Shown: positions 1 to 7,131 of the stretch, in pieces
How the letters are laid out: the number at the start of each line of letters is the position of its first letter
Numbering within the stretch: the stretch's first letter is position 1
From: Actinomycetes bacterium
GTDB taxonomy: Bacteria; Actinomycetota; Actinomycetes; Actinomycetales; Cellulomonadaceae
Direction of reading: 5' to 3'
Assembly (NCBI GenBank): GCA_021793115.1
Contig: JAJYTJ010000113.1
Location: 1 to 12,217 of the forward strand
Length of the DNA: 12,217 nucleotides
Program-made: the position numbers and the translations under genes
The notes under the pieces: generated by a model
Told to the model about the DNA's origin: nothing
The model's database searches: none
What the model saw: only the letters and a program-made list of their open reading frames with translations

Positions 1-1
1 T

Positions 2-1954
2 TCCGATCCGGACGGGTGGGCCGTGGTGTCCGCGACCCGCCCCGACTTCGCCGCTGATGCGTACGTCGGCCAGCTGTGGCGGGTGCCCCTCGACGGCGAC
101 GCGCCGCGGCGGATCACCCGTGGCTTCCGCGACACGGCGCCGAAGGTCTCGCCGGACGGGCGGCTCATCGGCTTCCTGCGCGCCGCGCCGGGCGGAGCGT
201 CCCAGCTCGCGATCGTGCCTGCCGACGGCGGCGAGCCGCTCGTCGTCACGGACCGCAAGCTCGGGGTGAGGGACTTCGCGTTCACGGACGACTCCGCGCG
301 GGCGGTCTTCACGTCGGCGGTGCCCGAGGAGGGGCGCCACGGCACGGTGGACGGCGTGCCCGCGCCGGCCGAGGACCCGCGCCACATCACCACGCTGACG
401 TTCCAGTCGAACGGCCGCGGCTACCCGGCCGACCAGCGCGTCCACGTCTTCGTCGTGGACCTGCCGGACCCGTTCGGTGAGCCGCCGGTCGCGCCCGTCG
501 GGCGGGCGGCCAAGGCGACGAAGGACGCGGCGAAGGCCGCCGGGGCGGTCGACGACGAGCCGCGGCTGGTGCCGGAGGCCCGGCAGCTGACGAGCGGGGA
601 CTTCGACCACGCAGAGCCCGTGCTCGCGGGCGACCAGGTCGTCGTGGTCTCGGCGCGGCACGAGCACCGCGACCTCGACCGGCGGTCCGACCTCTACCGG
701 ATCGACCTGGCGTCCGGCGACGTCACGCTCCTGACAGACCCCGCCGCGACCGGCACCACGTTGACCGTCGCGTCCCCGGTCGTCGTCGGCGACGACCTCT
801 ACTTCCTCGGTGCGGACCTCGGGCCCGACGGCACGGACTTCGTCGCCAAGAACGCGGCCGCCTACCGCGTGCCGGTGGCCGGTGGCCCGGTGGTGCGGCT
901 GACCGATCCCGCGAACGACGACCTGACGCAGCTGGCGGCCGACGACCACGGCGTGCTCGGCGTGCTCCACACCCGGGGCGCCGGCGTCCCGGTGCGCATC
1001 ACGCCGGGTGGTCTCGAGCGGGTCCCGGCGCCGCAGGAGGCGTCCGTCACCGCGATCGCGGCCGCCGGCGATCGGGTCGTCGCGGCCGTGGCGACGCCGG
1101 TCTCCCCCGGCGAGGTCGCGACGCTGGGCTCGTCGGCCACCGTGCTCACCGACTTCGCCGCCGCGCTGCGCGAGGTGGCCACGCCGGTCCCGGCCCGCGA
1201 GCTGGTCTCGACGAGCCCCGACGGCCAGCGGGTGCAGGGCTGGGTGCTCGTGCCGGAGGGCGAGGGCCCGCACCCGGTGCTCCTCACCATCCATGGCGGC
1301 CCGTACGCCGCCTACGGCCCGGCGTTCTTCGACGAGGCCCAGGTCTACGTCGCGGCCGGCTACGCCGTCGTGCTCTGCAACCCCCGCGGCTCGGACACCT
1401 ACGGCGAGGCGTTCGGCCGGGCCATCCAGGGCGACTTCGGGAACCTCGACAGCGTCGACGTGCTGGCGTTCCTCGACCACGCGCTGGCCACCGTCCCCGG
1501 CCTGGACGCGGCACGCGTCGGGGTGATGGGCGGCTCCTACGGCGGCTACCTCACGGCGTGGCTCATCGCGCACGAGCACCGGTTCGCCGCGGCGATCGTC
1601 GAGCGGGGCTACCTGGACCCGCGGTCGTTCGTCGGCGCGAGCGACATCGGCTGGTTCTTCGCGCCCGCCTACAACACGGCCGACCCGGCACGGATGGATG
1701 CCCAGTCGCCGTTGCTGCTGGCCGACCGTGTGCGCACGCCCACGCTGGTGCTCCACTCCGAGGACGACCTGCGGTGCCCCATCTCGCAGGCGTTCCGGTA
1801 CTACACCGAGCTCAAGCTGGCCGGCGTCGACACCGAGCTGCTCGTCTTCCCCGGCGAGACGCACGAGCTGTCGCGCTCCGGCCGGCCGTGGCACCGGCGC
1901 CAGCGCTTCGAGGCGATCCTCGACTGGTGGGCGCGCCACCTGCCGGTGTCCTGA
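2..1954 (+). CDS. S9 family peptidase (prolyl oligopeptidase / acylaminoacyl-peptidase type), 5' truncated by window edge
   Basis: Cytoplasmic-type serine peptidase predicted to cleave short peptides. The frame is open to the first base, and the residues before the first GTG at 23 (SDPDGWAVV) fit the propeller pattern, so the real start lies upstream. Numbering from the GTG at 23: residues 1 to about 380 carry PD40/WD40-like propeller repeats (for example SPDGRLIGF and a later LYRIDLASGD), with an Ala/Lys-rich insert near 155-175. The C-terminal alpha/beta hydrolase domain begins near 400 (HGGPYAAYG). The nucleophile is Ser505 in GGSYGGY, the acid is probably Asp581 or Asp582 in HSEDDLRCP, and the histidine is His614 in GETHELSRSG. 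The triad is complete and the C-terminus is normal, so the enzyme should be active. No signal peptide can be judged because the N-terminus is missing. Family assignment is firm; substrate is unknown. Confidence 0.95.
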   Translation, partial: SDPDGWAVVSATRPDFAADAYVGQLWRVPLDGDAPRRITRGFRDTAPKVSPDGRLIGFLRAAPGGASQLAIVPADGGEPLVVTDRKLGVRDFAFTDDSARAVFTSAVPEEGRHGTVDGVPAPAEDPRHITTLTFQSNGRGYPADQRVHVFVVDLPDPFGEPPVAPVGRAAKATKDAAKAAGAVDDEPRLVPEARQLTSGDFDHAEPVLAGDQVVVVSARHEHRDLDRRSDLYRIDLASGDVTLLTDPAATGTTLTVASPVVVGDDLYFLGADLGPDGTDFVAKNAAAYRVPVAGGPVVRLTDPANDDLTQLAADDHGVLGVLHTRGAGVPVRITPGGLERVPAPQEASVTAIAAAGDRVVAAVATPVSPGEVATLGSSATVLTDFAAALREVATPVPARELVSTSPDGQRVQGWVLVPEGEGPHPVLLTIHGGPYAAYGPAFFDEAQVYVAAGYAVVLCNPRGSDTYGEAFGRAIQGDFGNLDSVDVLAFLDHALATVPGLDAARVGVMGGSYGGYLTAWLIAHEHRFAAAIVERGYLDPRSFVGASDIGWFFAPAYNTADPARMDAQSPLLLADRVRTPTLVLHSEDDLRCPISQAFRYYTELKLAGVDTELLVFPGETHELSRSGRPWHRRQRFEAILDWWARHLPVS

Positions 1955-1991
1955 CCGGACGCGGTGCGTGCCCGGCCGCGAGACTGTCCCC

Positions 1992-2396
1992 ATGCGCAGC
2001 CGCCACGTCAGCCGGGTCATCGCCGCCTCGCCGGCCGCCGTCTACGACATCGCGTCCGACCCCGACAACCTCCCCCGCTGGGCGGCGGGGCTGGCCTCCG
2101 GCGACGTGGCGCGCAGGGGCGACGCGCTGGTCGTCGAGTCCCCGATGGGCACCGTGACCGTGCGGTTCGTGCCGCGCAACGAGCTCGGTGTGCTCGACCA
2201 CGACGTCACGCTCCCGTCCGGGGTCGTGGTCACCAACCCCATGCGGGTCATGTCCCATCCGCACGGCGCCGAGGTCGTCTTCACCGTCCGGCAGTTGGAG
2301 ATGTCGGACGACGAGCTCAACCGGGACGTCGCGCTCGTGGAGGCGGACCTGGAGGCGCTCCGGCGCCTCGTCGAGGAGCGGACCCGAACCACCTGA
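1992..2396 (+). CDS. SRPBCC (polyketide cyclase/START-like) family protein
   Basis: A 134-residue protein with the helix-grip pattern of small SRPBCC proteins. An N-terminal strand is followed by SPAAVYDIASDPDNLPRWAAG (about residues 12-32), the usual start of the family's cavity-forming helices. Beta strands follow (VESPMGTVTVRFVP, GVVVTNPMRVMSH, AEVVFTVRQLE), and a long C-terminal helix begins near SDDELNRDV. Such proteins bind hydrophobic ligands or act as cyclases or stress-associated factors; nothing here fixes a ligand. The ATG at 1992 is chosen because homology begins there. No clear Shine-Dalgarno is visible, and an in-frame GTG at 1968 is an alternative. It lies 37 bases after the peptidase and may be read from the same transcript. 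It converges on the reductase at 2432-2989. Confidence 0.85.
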   Translation: MRSRHVSRVIAASPAAVYDIASDPDNLPRWAAGLASGDVARRGDALVVESPMGTVTVRFVPRNELGVLDHDVTLPSGVVVTNPMRVMSHPHGAEVVFTVRQLEMSDDELNRDVALVEADLEALRRLVEERTRTT

Positions 2397-2436
2397 CCGG
2401 AGGCCGCGCGGCCCGACCGGCACGGCGTCGGTCAGG
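2392..2436. terminator. Bidirectional stem-loop containing both stop codons of a convergent pair
   Basis: CCTGACCG (2392-2399) and CGGTCAGG (2429-2436) are perfect 8-bp inverted repeats. The TGA of the SRPBCC gene (2394-2396) and the TGA of the reductase on the other strand (2432-2434) occupy the same place in each arm. The loop contains a second perfect palindrome, GGCCGCGCGGCC (2402-2413). There is no T-tract, as is common in high-GC actinobacteria. A role as a two-way terminator is inferred from position and symmetry. Confidence 0.6.
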
Positions 2437-2989
2437 GGCGCCCGACCGCGTAGACGAGCCGCGCGAACTGCCCCATCGCCGCCCCGGAGACGAGGGTCAG
2501 GCGATCGGCACCGACCGTGCGCGGCAGCAGCGGCGCACCACCCGTGAGCGCGACCGGGGCGACCGACAGCGCGATCTCGTCGAGCGCGCCCGCGTCGAGG
2601 AGCTGGCCCGCGAGGTCGCCGCCACCGACCACCCAGACGTCCCCGTCGCCGGCCGCGGCACGGATCGCGGGCAACGCCTCGGCGACCGGGCCACGGACGA
2701 ACCGCACGTCCGCCCCCTCCGGCACCGGCAGCGCGCGCGACGTGAACACGAACGTCGGCTTGTCCCCGTAGATGACGCGCCACCGCTCCGGGTGCGCCAG
2801 CAGGTCCTCGTGCGCCAGCACCCACTCGTACGTCGCCGAGCCCTCGACGAGCACGGTGGCACCGGACGGGAACAGCCCCTCGTCCGGTGACTCGCCACCC
2901 GGCACCGCGAACAGCCACTCCAGCGAGCCCTGCTCGTCCGCGATCCACCCGTTGAGGCTGGTCGCCGCGTCGAAGATCACCTTGCCCAT
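2432..2989 (-). CDS. Dihydrofolate reductase family protein (RibD C-terminal domain)
   Basis: A 185-residue NAD(P)H-dependent reductase-fold protein. The N-terminus VIFDAATSLNGWIAD (residues 4-18) is typical of stand-alone RibD_C proteins. YEWVLAH follows near 54-60, the nucleotide-binding VVGGGDLAGQLL is at about 120-131, and the closing strand DEIALSVAPVALTGGAPL is at about 137-154. Members are related to the riboflavin pathway reductase and to DHFR, but most stand-alone copies have no proven substrate, so neither folA nor ribD should be assigned. The ATG at 2989 is nine bases after the stop of the upstream dehydrogenase. No good Shine-Dalgarno is visible, which suggests translational coupling. 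It is the last gene of the leftward LysR-dehydrogenase-reductase unit. Confidence 0.9.
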   Translation of the reverse strand: MGKVIFDAATSLNGWIADEQGSLEWLFAVPGGESPDEGLFPSGATVLVEGSATYEWVLAHEDLLAHPERWRVIYGDKPTFVFTSRALPVPEGADVRFVRGPVAEALPAIRAAAGDGDVWVVGGGDLAGQLLDAGALDEIALSVAPVALTGGAPLLPRTVGADRLTLVSGAAMGQFARLVYAVGRP

Positions 2990-2998
2990 GCCGCGACG

Positions 2999-4066
2999 CT
3001 AGCCGCGGCCTCCGACACCCCACGGCACGACGACGGTGATGCCCGCCCCCGCAGTCCCGGACCCGAGCGCGGCCAGGGCGTCGGCGGCCTCGTCGAGCCC
3101 CACCACCCGCTCCACCAGGGCGGCCGGGTCCAGGCGCCCGGCCGCCACGTCCGCGAGCATGGCCGGGTACTCGTGCGCGGCCATGCCGTGCGAGCCGTAG
3201 ACCTCCAGCTCCCAGGCGATCACCCGGTCCATCGGGATCCCGGCGCGCGCGTGCGGGCCGAGGAGCAGCCCCGCCTGCACGTGCCGTCCGCGCCGCCGCA
3301 GGCCCAGCACGGAGGCCACGGCGGTGCCCGACGAGCCGAACGCGTCGATCGAGACGTGCGCCCCACCGTCGGTGGCCTGCACGACGAGCTCCGCGACCGC
3401 CTCCGGCGCCAGCCCCGAAGGATCGATCGTCACCGCGGCGCCGAACGACGCGGCCTCCGCACGGGCGCCCACCGACGGGTCGACCACCACCACATGGGCG
3501 CCGGCCGCGGCCGCGACCTGCACCGCCGACAGTCCGACGCCGCCGGCACCGTGCACCGCGACCTCGTCGTGCGCCCGGACCCGGCCGTGCACCGTCAGCG
3601 CGCGGTACGCCGTGGCGAACCGGCACCCCAGGGACGCGGCGACCACGGGCGACATCCCGTCCGGCAGCCGCACGAGGTTGGCGTCCGCGTGGTGCAGCGC
3701 GACCAGCTCGGCGAACGAGCCCCAGTGCGTGAACCCGGGCTGTTCCTGGTGGGGGCACACCTGCTGCTCGCCCGCCTGGCACACGTCGCACCGCCCGCAC
3801 GCGCACACGAACGGCACGGTCACCAGGTCACCGGGCCGCCACGAGCGCACGTCCGGGCCGGTGGCGACCACCTCGCCCGCGAGCTCGTGCCCGGGCACGT
3901 GCGGCAGGCGGACGGAGTCGTCGTGCCCCTGCCAGGCGTGCCAGTCGCTGCGGCACACGCCGGTCGCCGCCACGCGCACCACCGCGCCGTCGTCCGGGCA
4001 AGGCGGCTCGACCACCTCGCGGACCGTCGGAGGGACCCCGAACCGGTCGATCACCAGCGCGCGCAC
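2999..4066 (-). CDS. Zinc-dependent alcohol dehydrogenase (medium-chain dehydrogenase/reductase)
   Basis: A 355-residue MDR-superfamily enzyme that should oxidise an alcohol, or reduce an aldehyde, with NAD(P). The GroES-like domain carries the expected catalytic zinc ligands Cys38 (GVCRSDWHAW), His60 with Glu61 (PGHE) and Cys148 (LGCRF). The structural zinc lobe has Cys90, Cys93, Cys96 and Cys104 (CACGRCDVCQAG). The Rossmann loop GAGGVG is at 173-178. Both zinc sites and the cofactor site are complete. The GTG at 4066 is the only sensible start. Its Shine-Dalgarno, GAGGA (4079-4075), is eight bases upstream and is the last copy of a 9-bp tandem repeat that fills the gap to the LysR gene. It is second in the leftward unit, so LysR control is likely. 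Substrate cannot be named. Confidence 0.94.
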   Translation of the reverse strand: MRALVIDRFGVPPTVREVVEPPCPDDGAVVRVAATGVCRSDWHAWQGHDDSVRLPHVPGHELAGEVVATGPDVRSWRPGDLVTVPFVCACGRCDVCQAGEQQVCPHQEQPGFTHWGSFAELVALHHADANLVRLPDGMSPVVAASLGCRFATAYRALTVHGRVRAHDEVAVHGAGGVGLSAVQVAAAAGAHVVVVDPSVGARAEAASFGAAVTIDPSGLAPEAVAELVVQATDGGAHVSIDAFGSSGTAVASVLGLRRRGRHVQAGLLLGPHARAGIPMDRVIAWELEVYGSHGMAAHEYPAMLADVAAGRLDPAALVERVVGLDEAADALAALGSGTAGAGITVVVPWGVGGRG

Positions 4067-4074
4067 GTCGTCGA

Positions 4075-4137
4075 TCCTCGCAGTCCTCGAAGGCCTCGCA
4101 GTCCTCGCAGTCCTCGCAGGCCTCGCAGTCCTCGCAG
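4075..4137 (-). repeat. Seven tandem 9-bp repeats, each with a Shine-Dalgarno-like core
   Basis: On the + strand the unit is (T/G)CCTCGCAG at 4075, 4084 (one change, TCCTCGAAG), 4093, 4102, 4111, 4120 and 4129. On the transcribed minus strand it reads CTGCGAGG(A/C), so every unit holds GAGG, and five hold GAGGA. The array begins two bases after the LysR stop codon and ends eight bases before the dehydrogenase GTG, so the last copy is placed as the ribosome-binding site. The unit length is a multiple of three. Slippage could change copy number without moving the start-proximal copy. Confidence 0.95.
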
Positions 4138-4139
4138 GC

Positions 4140-5045
4140 TCAGGCGGGCACGGGTTCGAGCGGCACGGCGGCCGGCACCGCGCCGTCGAGCAGCCCGAGC
4201 AGCTGCGGCGCGGGCGAGGCCCCCGGTCCGGTCACGGCCGACACCTCCCACAGGGGCGTCGAGCCCGTGGGCAGCCGCACCGTGGCCAGGCCCACCGCCT
4301 GCGGCTTGGCCGCGATGGTGGCGGGCACGAGCGCGACGCCCAGGCCCCGGTGCAGCAGGTCGAGCAGCGTGTGGATGTCGTTGACCGTGCACCGCACGCG
4401 CCGGTGCACGCCGTGCGCGGCCGCCGCACGGTCGTTGAGCGAGCGCACCGCCCAGGAGGGGTCGAAGTCGACGAAGTCCTCGTCGTCCAGGTCGGCCCAG
4501 TCCACGCGCGACGAGGCCGCCAGCCGGTGCTCCGGGGGCGCGAGGAGCACCACCGGCCGCGTGGCGATCGGGGTGCGCGTCAGGCTCCCGAGGTGCTCGC
4601 TCGTCGCGACGAAGGCGACGTCCATGGCGCCCGACCGCACGCGCGCCAGCAGGTCGTACGAGCCGGCCTGCGTGAAGTCGATGGACACCTGGGGATAGCG
4701 GCGGTGGAACCGCTCGAGGAGCGAGGGCACGTCGAGCACGCCGAGGCACTGCTCCGCGCCGACGGCGAGCGTCCCGGACAGGGCGTGCGTGGCGCGGACC
4801 ACGGCGTCGCGCGCGGCGCCGGCCTGCTCGAGCAGCGCCCGGGCGTGCGGCAGGAGGGCCAGGCCGGCATCGGTCGGCTCGACGCGGCGGGTGGTGCGTG
4901 TGAAGAGCGCGACACCGAGCTCGGCCTCAAGCGCGCGGATCGACGCGGACAGCCCGGACTGCGACACCCCGGCGAGCGCCGCCGCACGCGTGAACTGCTC
5001 CTCGTCGGCCAGGGCGACCAGGTACTCCATCTGCCGCAGGTCCAT
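4140..5045 (-). CDS. LysR family transcriptional regulator
   Basis: A 301-residue LTTR of normal length. The winged helix-turn-helix covers about residues 1-60, with FTRAAALAGVSQSGLSASIRALE (18-40) as the DNA-recognition region and ALFTRTTRRVEPTDAG forming the wing. The periplasmic-binding-like effector domain begins near 90 (SGTLAVGAEQCLG), and GLGVALVPATIA, near residues 235-246, is a typical second-half motif. The ATG at 5045 has GGAG (5056-5053) seven bases upstream. It is divergent from the aldo/keto reductase at 5164 and co-directional with the alcohol dehydrogenase 73 bases downstream, the classical arrangement for a regulator controlling neighbouring catabolic or detoxifying enzymes in response to a small-molecule inducer. 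The inducer is not deducible. Confidence 0.95.
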   Translation of the reverse strand: MDLRQMEYLVALADEEQFTRAAALAGVSQSGLSASIRALEAELGVALFTRTTRRVEPTDAGLALLPHARALLEQAGAARDAVVRATHALSGTLAVGAEQCLGVLDVPSLLERFHRRYPQVSIDFTQAGSYDLLARVRSGAMDVAFVATSEHLGSLTRTPIATRPVVLLAPPEHRLAASSRVDWADLDDEDFVDFDPSWAVRSLNDRAAAAHGVHRRVRCTVNDIHTLLDLLHRGLGVALVPATIAAKPQAVGLATVRLPTGSTPLWEVSAVTGPGASPAPQLLGLLDGAVPAAVPLEPVPA

Positions 5046-5163
5046 TGATCGACTCCGCTTCTGGGCGCGATGACCGCTAGTTGTTGGACTTCTATGTTAG
5101 GCCGCGCCTAGCCTGCCCAGGGGCGCCCGACGAGGGCGCGGACGACGACACGTGAGGTGCACC
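5046..5163. promoter_or_regulatory. Divergent LysR / aldo-keto reductase control region
   Basis: This gap separates two divergent genes and contains the only AT-richer patch nearby (5077-5100). TAG (5078-5080) and CTA (5092-5094) flank eleven bases, a weak LysR-box-like dyad. A perfect inverted repeat TAGGC-CGC-GCCTA lies at 5098-5110, and GGGCGCCC at 5121-5128. Candidate -10 elements are TAGCCT (5109-5114, rightward, with TTGGAC at 5084-5089 nineteen bases upstream) and TAACAT (5099-5094, leftward). The promoters are inferred from motifs; the presence of an operator is expected for a divergent LysR gene. Confidence 0.5.
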
Positions 5164-6024
5164 GTGCAGCAACGAACCCTGGGCAACCGGCAGGTCAGCG
5201 CGATCGGGCTCGGCGGCATGCCGATGTCCATCGAGGGCCGGCCCGACGAGGCCAGGTCGATCGCGACGATCCACGCGGCGCTCGACGCCGGCGTGACGCT
5301 CATCGACACCGCGAACTCCTACCACCTGCACGCCGGCGAGGTGGGCCACAACGAGCGGCTCATCGCGAAGGCTCTCAAGAGCTACGGCGGCAGCACCGAC
5401 GAGGTGCTCGTCGCGACCAAGGGCGGCCACCTGCGCCCCGGCGACGGCAGCTGGACCCAGAACGGGGACCCGGCCTACCTCAAGGAGGCGGCCAAGCAGT
5501 CGCTCAAGGACCTCGGCGTCGAGGCCATCGGCCTCTACCAGTTCCACCGCCCCGACCCGCGCGTGCCGTTCGCCGACTCGGTCGGCGCCATCCGTGACCT
5601 GCTCGACGAAGGCCTGATCCAGATGGCCGGCGTCTCCAACACGAGCGTGGCCCAGATCGACGAGGCCAACGAGATCCTCGGCGGGCGCCTGGTGTCGGTG
5701 CAGAACCAGTTCTCCCCCACCCACCGGTCGACGCTCGACACCCTCCGGCACTGCGCCGAGCTCGGGATCGCGTTCCTCCCGTGGAGCCCGCTCGGCGGCA
5801 TCGGCCGCGCCGGCGGTGTCGGCTCGACGTTCCCCGAGCTGGCCCGGATCGCGGCGGAGCACGGGGTCAGCCCGCAGCGGGTGGTCCTTGCCTGGGAGCT
5901 GGCGCTCGCGCCCGTGGTCATCCCCATCCCCGGCGCCTCCCGGCCGGAGTCGATCACGGACAGCGTCGGCGCGGTCGACGTGGCGCTGTCCGACGACGAG
6001 CTGGCCGCCCTGTCCGCGCTCTGA
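5164..6024 (+). CDS. Aldo/keto reductase
   Basis: A 286-residue NADPH-type oxidoreductase of the AKR TIM-barrel family. The full catalytic tetrad is visible: Asp48 and Tyr53 (LIDTANSYH), Lys86 (VLVATKGG) and His128 (LYQFHRPDP). The cofactor end is also present (VVIPIPGASRPESI near the C-terminus), so the protein should reduce carbonyls. GTG 5164 is preferred over the in-frame GTG at 5152 because GAGG (5154-5157) sits six bases upstream of it and the family's N-terminus (RTLGNRQVSAIGLGGM) starts immediately after. It is the first rightward gene opposite LysR, and a second AKR follows 27 bases later. The pair probably forms an operon regulated from the shared 5046-5163 region. Confidence 0.95.
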   Translation: MQQRTLGNRQVSAIGLGGMPMSIEGRPDEARSIATIHAALDAGVTLIDTANSYHLHAGEVGHNERLIAKALKSYGGSTDEVLVATKGGHLRPGDGSWTQNGDPAYLKEAAKQSLKDLGVEAIGLYQFHRPDPRVPFADSVGAIRDLLDEGLIQMAGVSNTSVAQIDEANEILGGRLVSVQNQFSPTHRSTLDTLRHCAELGIAFLPWSPLGGIGRAGGVGSTFPELARIAAEHGVSPQRVVLAWELALAPVVIPIPGASRPESITDSVGAVDVALSDDELAALSAL

Positions 6025-6051
6025 GCACCCTCTGATCAGGAGAGACCCACG

Positions 6052-6984
6052 TTGAAGACGTTCACCCTGCCCGGCACCGACCTCGTCGTCCCCGAGGTCG
6101 TCCTCGGCCTCATGCGCATCGCGGAGAAGTCGGACGACGAGATCCGCACGCTCGTCGGCACCGCGGCGGACGCGGGCATCGACTTCGTCGACCTCGCCGA
6201 CGTCTACGGGCCCACGCTGCACGAGTGCGAGGCCCGCTACGGCGGCGCGATGAAGCTGACCTCGTCGGCCCGCGAGCAGGTGACGATCCAGACCAAGGCC
6301 GGGATCGTCCGCGAGCCGCTGAGCTTCGACTTCTCCTACGAGCACCTCATCGAGTCGGTCGACGGCTCGCTCAAGGCGCTGCGGACCGACTACATCGACA
6401 TCCTGCTGCTGCACCGGCCCGACGCCCTGGTGGAGCCGGAGGAGGTTGCGCGGGCGTTCGACGACCTGCAGGCCGCCGGCAAGGTGCGCCACTTCGGCGT
6501 CTCGAACCAGAAGCCGAGCCAGATGGAGCTGCTGCGGCGGTCCGTCACGCAGCCGATCGTCGCGAACCAGGTCCAGCTGTCCGTGACGCACGCCAACCTG
6601 TTCACGCAGGGCACCGCGATCAACATGAACGGGCTGGACCAGTCGGTCGACCGGGACAACGGCACCGTGGACTACTGCCGGCTGCACGACATCGCGCTGC
6701 AGGCGTGGTCGCCGTTCCAGGCCGGCTTCTTCGACGGCCCGTTCCTCGGCTCGGACGCCTACCCGGAGCTCAACGCGGCGATCGAGCGGCTCGCGGGGCA
6801 GTACGGCGTGCCGGCGGAGGCCATCGCGACCGCGTGGATCCTGCGGCACCCGGCCCGGTGGCAGGTGGTGCTGGGCACCACGACGCCGGCCCGCGTCACC
6901 GCCGCGGCCGCCGGGTCCGAGGTCACGCTGACCCGCTACGAGTGGTACGAGCTGTACCGCGCGGCGGGCCACATCCTGCCCTGA
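6052..6984 (+). CDS. Aldo/keto reductase (YdhF-like)
   Basis: A 310-residue AKR, only distantly similar to its neighbour and therefore probably not a recent duplicate. The tetrad is Asp47 and Tyr52 (FVDLADVYG), Lys82 (IQTKAGI) and His121 (LLLHRPDAL). FGVSNQKPSQMELL and VANQVQLSVTHANL are typical of the oxidoreductase YdhF group, and GTTTPARV near residue 285 corresponds to the cofactor-binding C-terminal segment. The start is TTG at 6052, supported by AGGAGA (6038-6043) eight bases upstream. A CTGATCAG palindrome (6032-6039) overlaps that ribosome site. Co-transcription with the first AKR is likely. The family reduces diverse aldehydes and ketones; the substrate is not known. Confidence 0.94.
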   Translation: MKTFTLPGTDLVVPEVVLGLMRIAEKSDDEIRTLVGTAADAGIDFVDLADVYGPTLHECEARYGGAMKLTSSAREQVTIQTKAGIVREPLSFDFSYEHLIESVDGSLKALRTDYIDILLLHRPDALVEPEEVARAFDDLQAAGKVRHFGVSNQKPSQMELLRRSVTQPIVANQVQLSVTHANLFTQGTAINMNGLDQSVDRDNGTVDYCRLHDIALQAWSPFQAGFFDGPFLGSDAYPELNAAIERLAGQYGVPAEAIATAWILRHPARWQVVLGTTTPARVTAAAAGSEVTLTRYEWYELYRAAGHILP

Positions 6985-7131
6985 CCGGCCGAAGGTCCTA
7001 GGACCACGGATGTCGGTCCTGCGGCGAATCGGGACAAAGCTGGAGGAAAGCGGACACAGCGTGCGTCGCCCGATCGAGTGGTTGTCCGGGTGAGATCGCC
7101 CGGATCTCCTGACGGGAGGGGGGTGTGACAG
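6985..7131 (+). promoter_or_regulatory. Repeat- and hairpin-rich leader upstream of the 77-residue gene
   Basis: Visible elements, in order: perfect palindrome GGTCCTAGGACC (6994-7005); a third copy of the same half-site, GGTCCT (7015-7020), exactly 21 bp from the first; near-direct repeats GGACAAAGC (7032-7040) and GGACACAGC (7052-7060), 20 bp apart; inverted TGTCC (7083-7087). Three overlapping potential stems follow: CCGGG/CCCGG (7086-7090 with 7099-7103), GAGATC/GATCTC (7092-7097 with 7103-7108) and CTCC/GGAG (7106-7109 with 7115-7118). The last would mask the ribosome site GGGAGGGGGG (7114-7123). A fourth stem, TGACAGA/TCTGTCA (7126-7132 with 7141-7147), encloses the start codon. The palindrome may instead end the AKR transcript. 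Function is inferred. Confidence 0.6.

Noticed and set aside
4075..4137. CRISPR array
   Set aside because: Units are 9 bp and contiguous with no spacers. The same holds for the 15-bp array at 10726-10800.
5152..5163. GTG 5152 as start of the first aldo/keto reductase
   Set aside because: The ribosome site GAGG lies within these codons and fits GTG 5164; the first four residues have no family counterpart.
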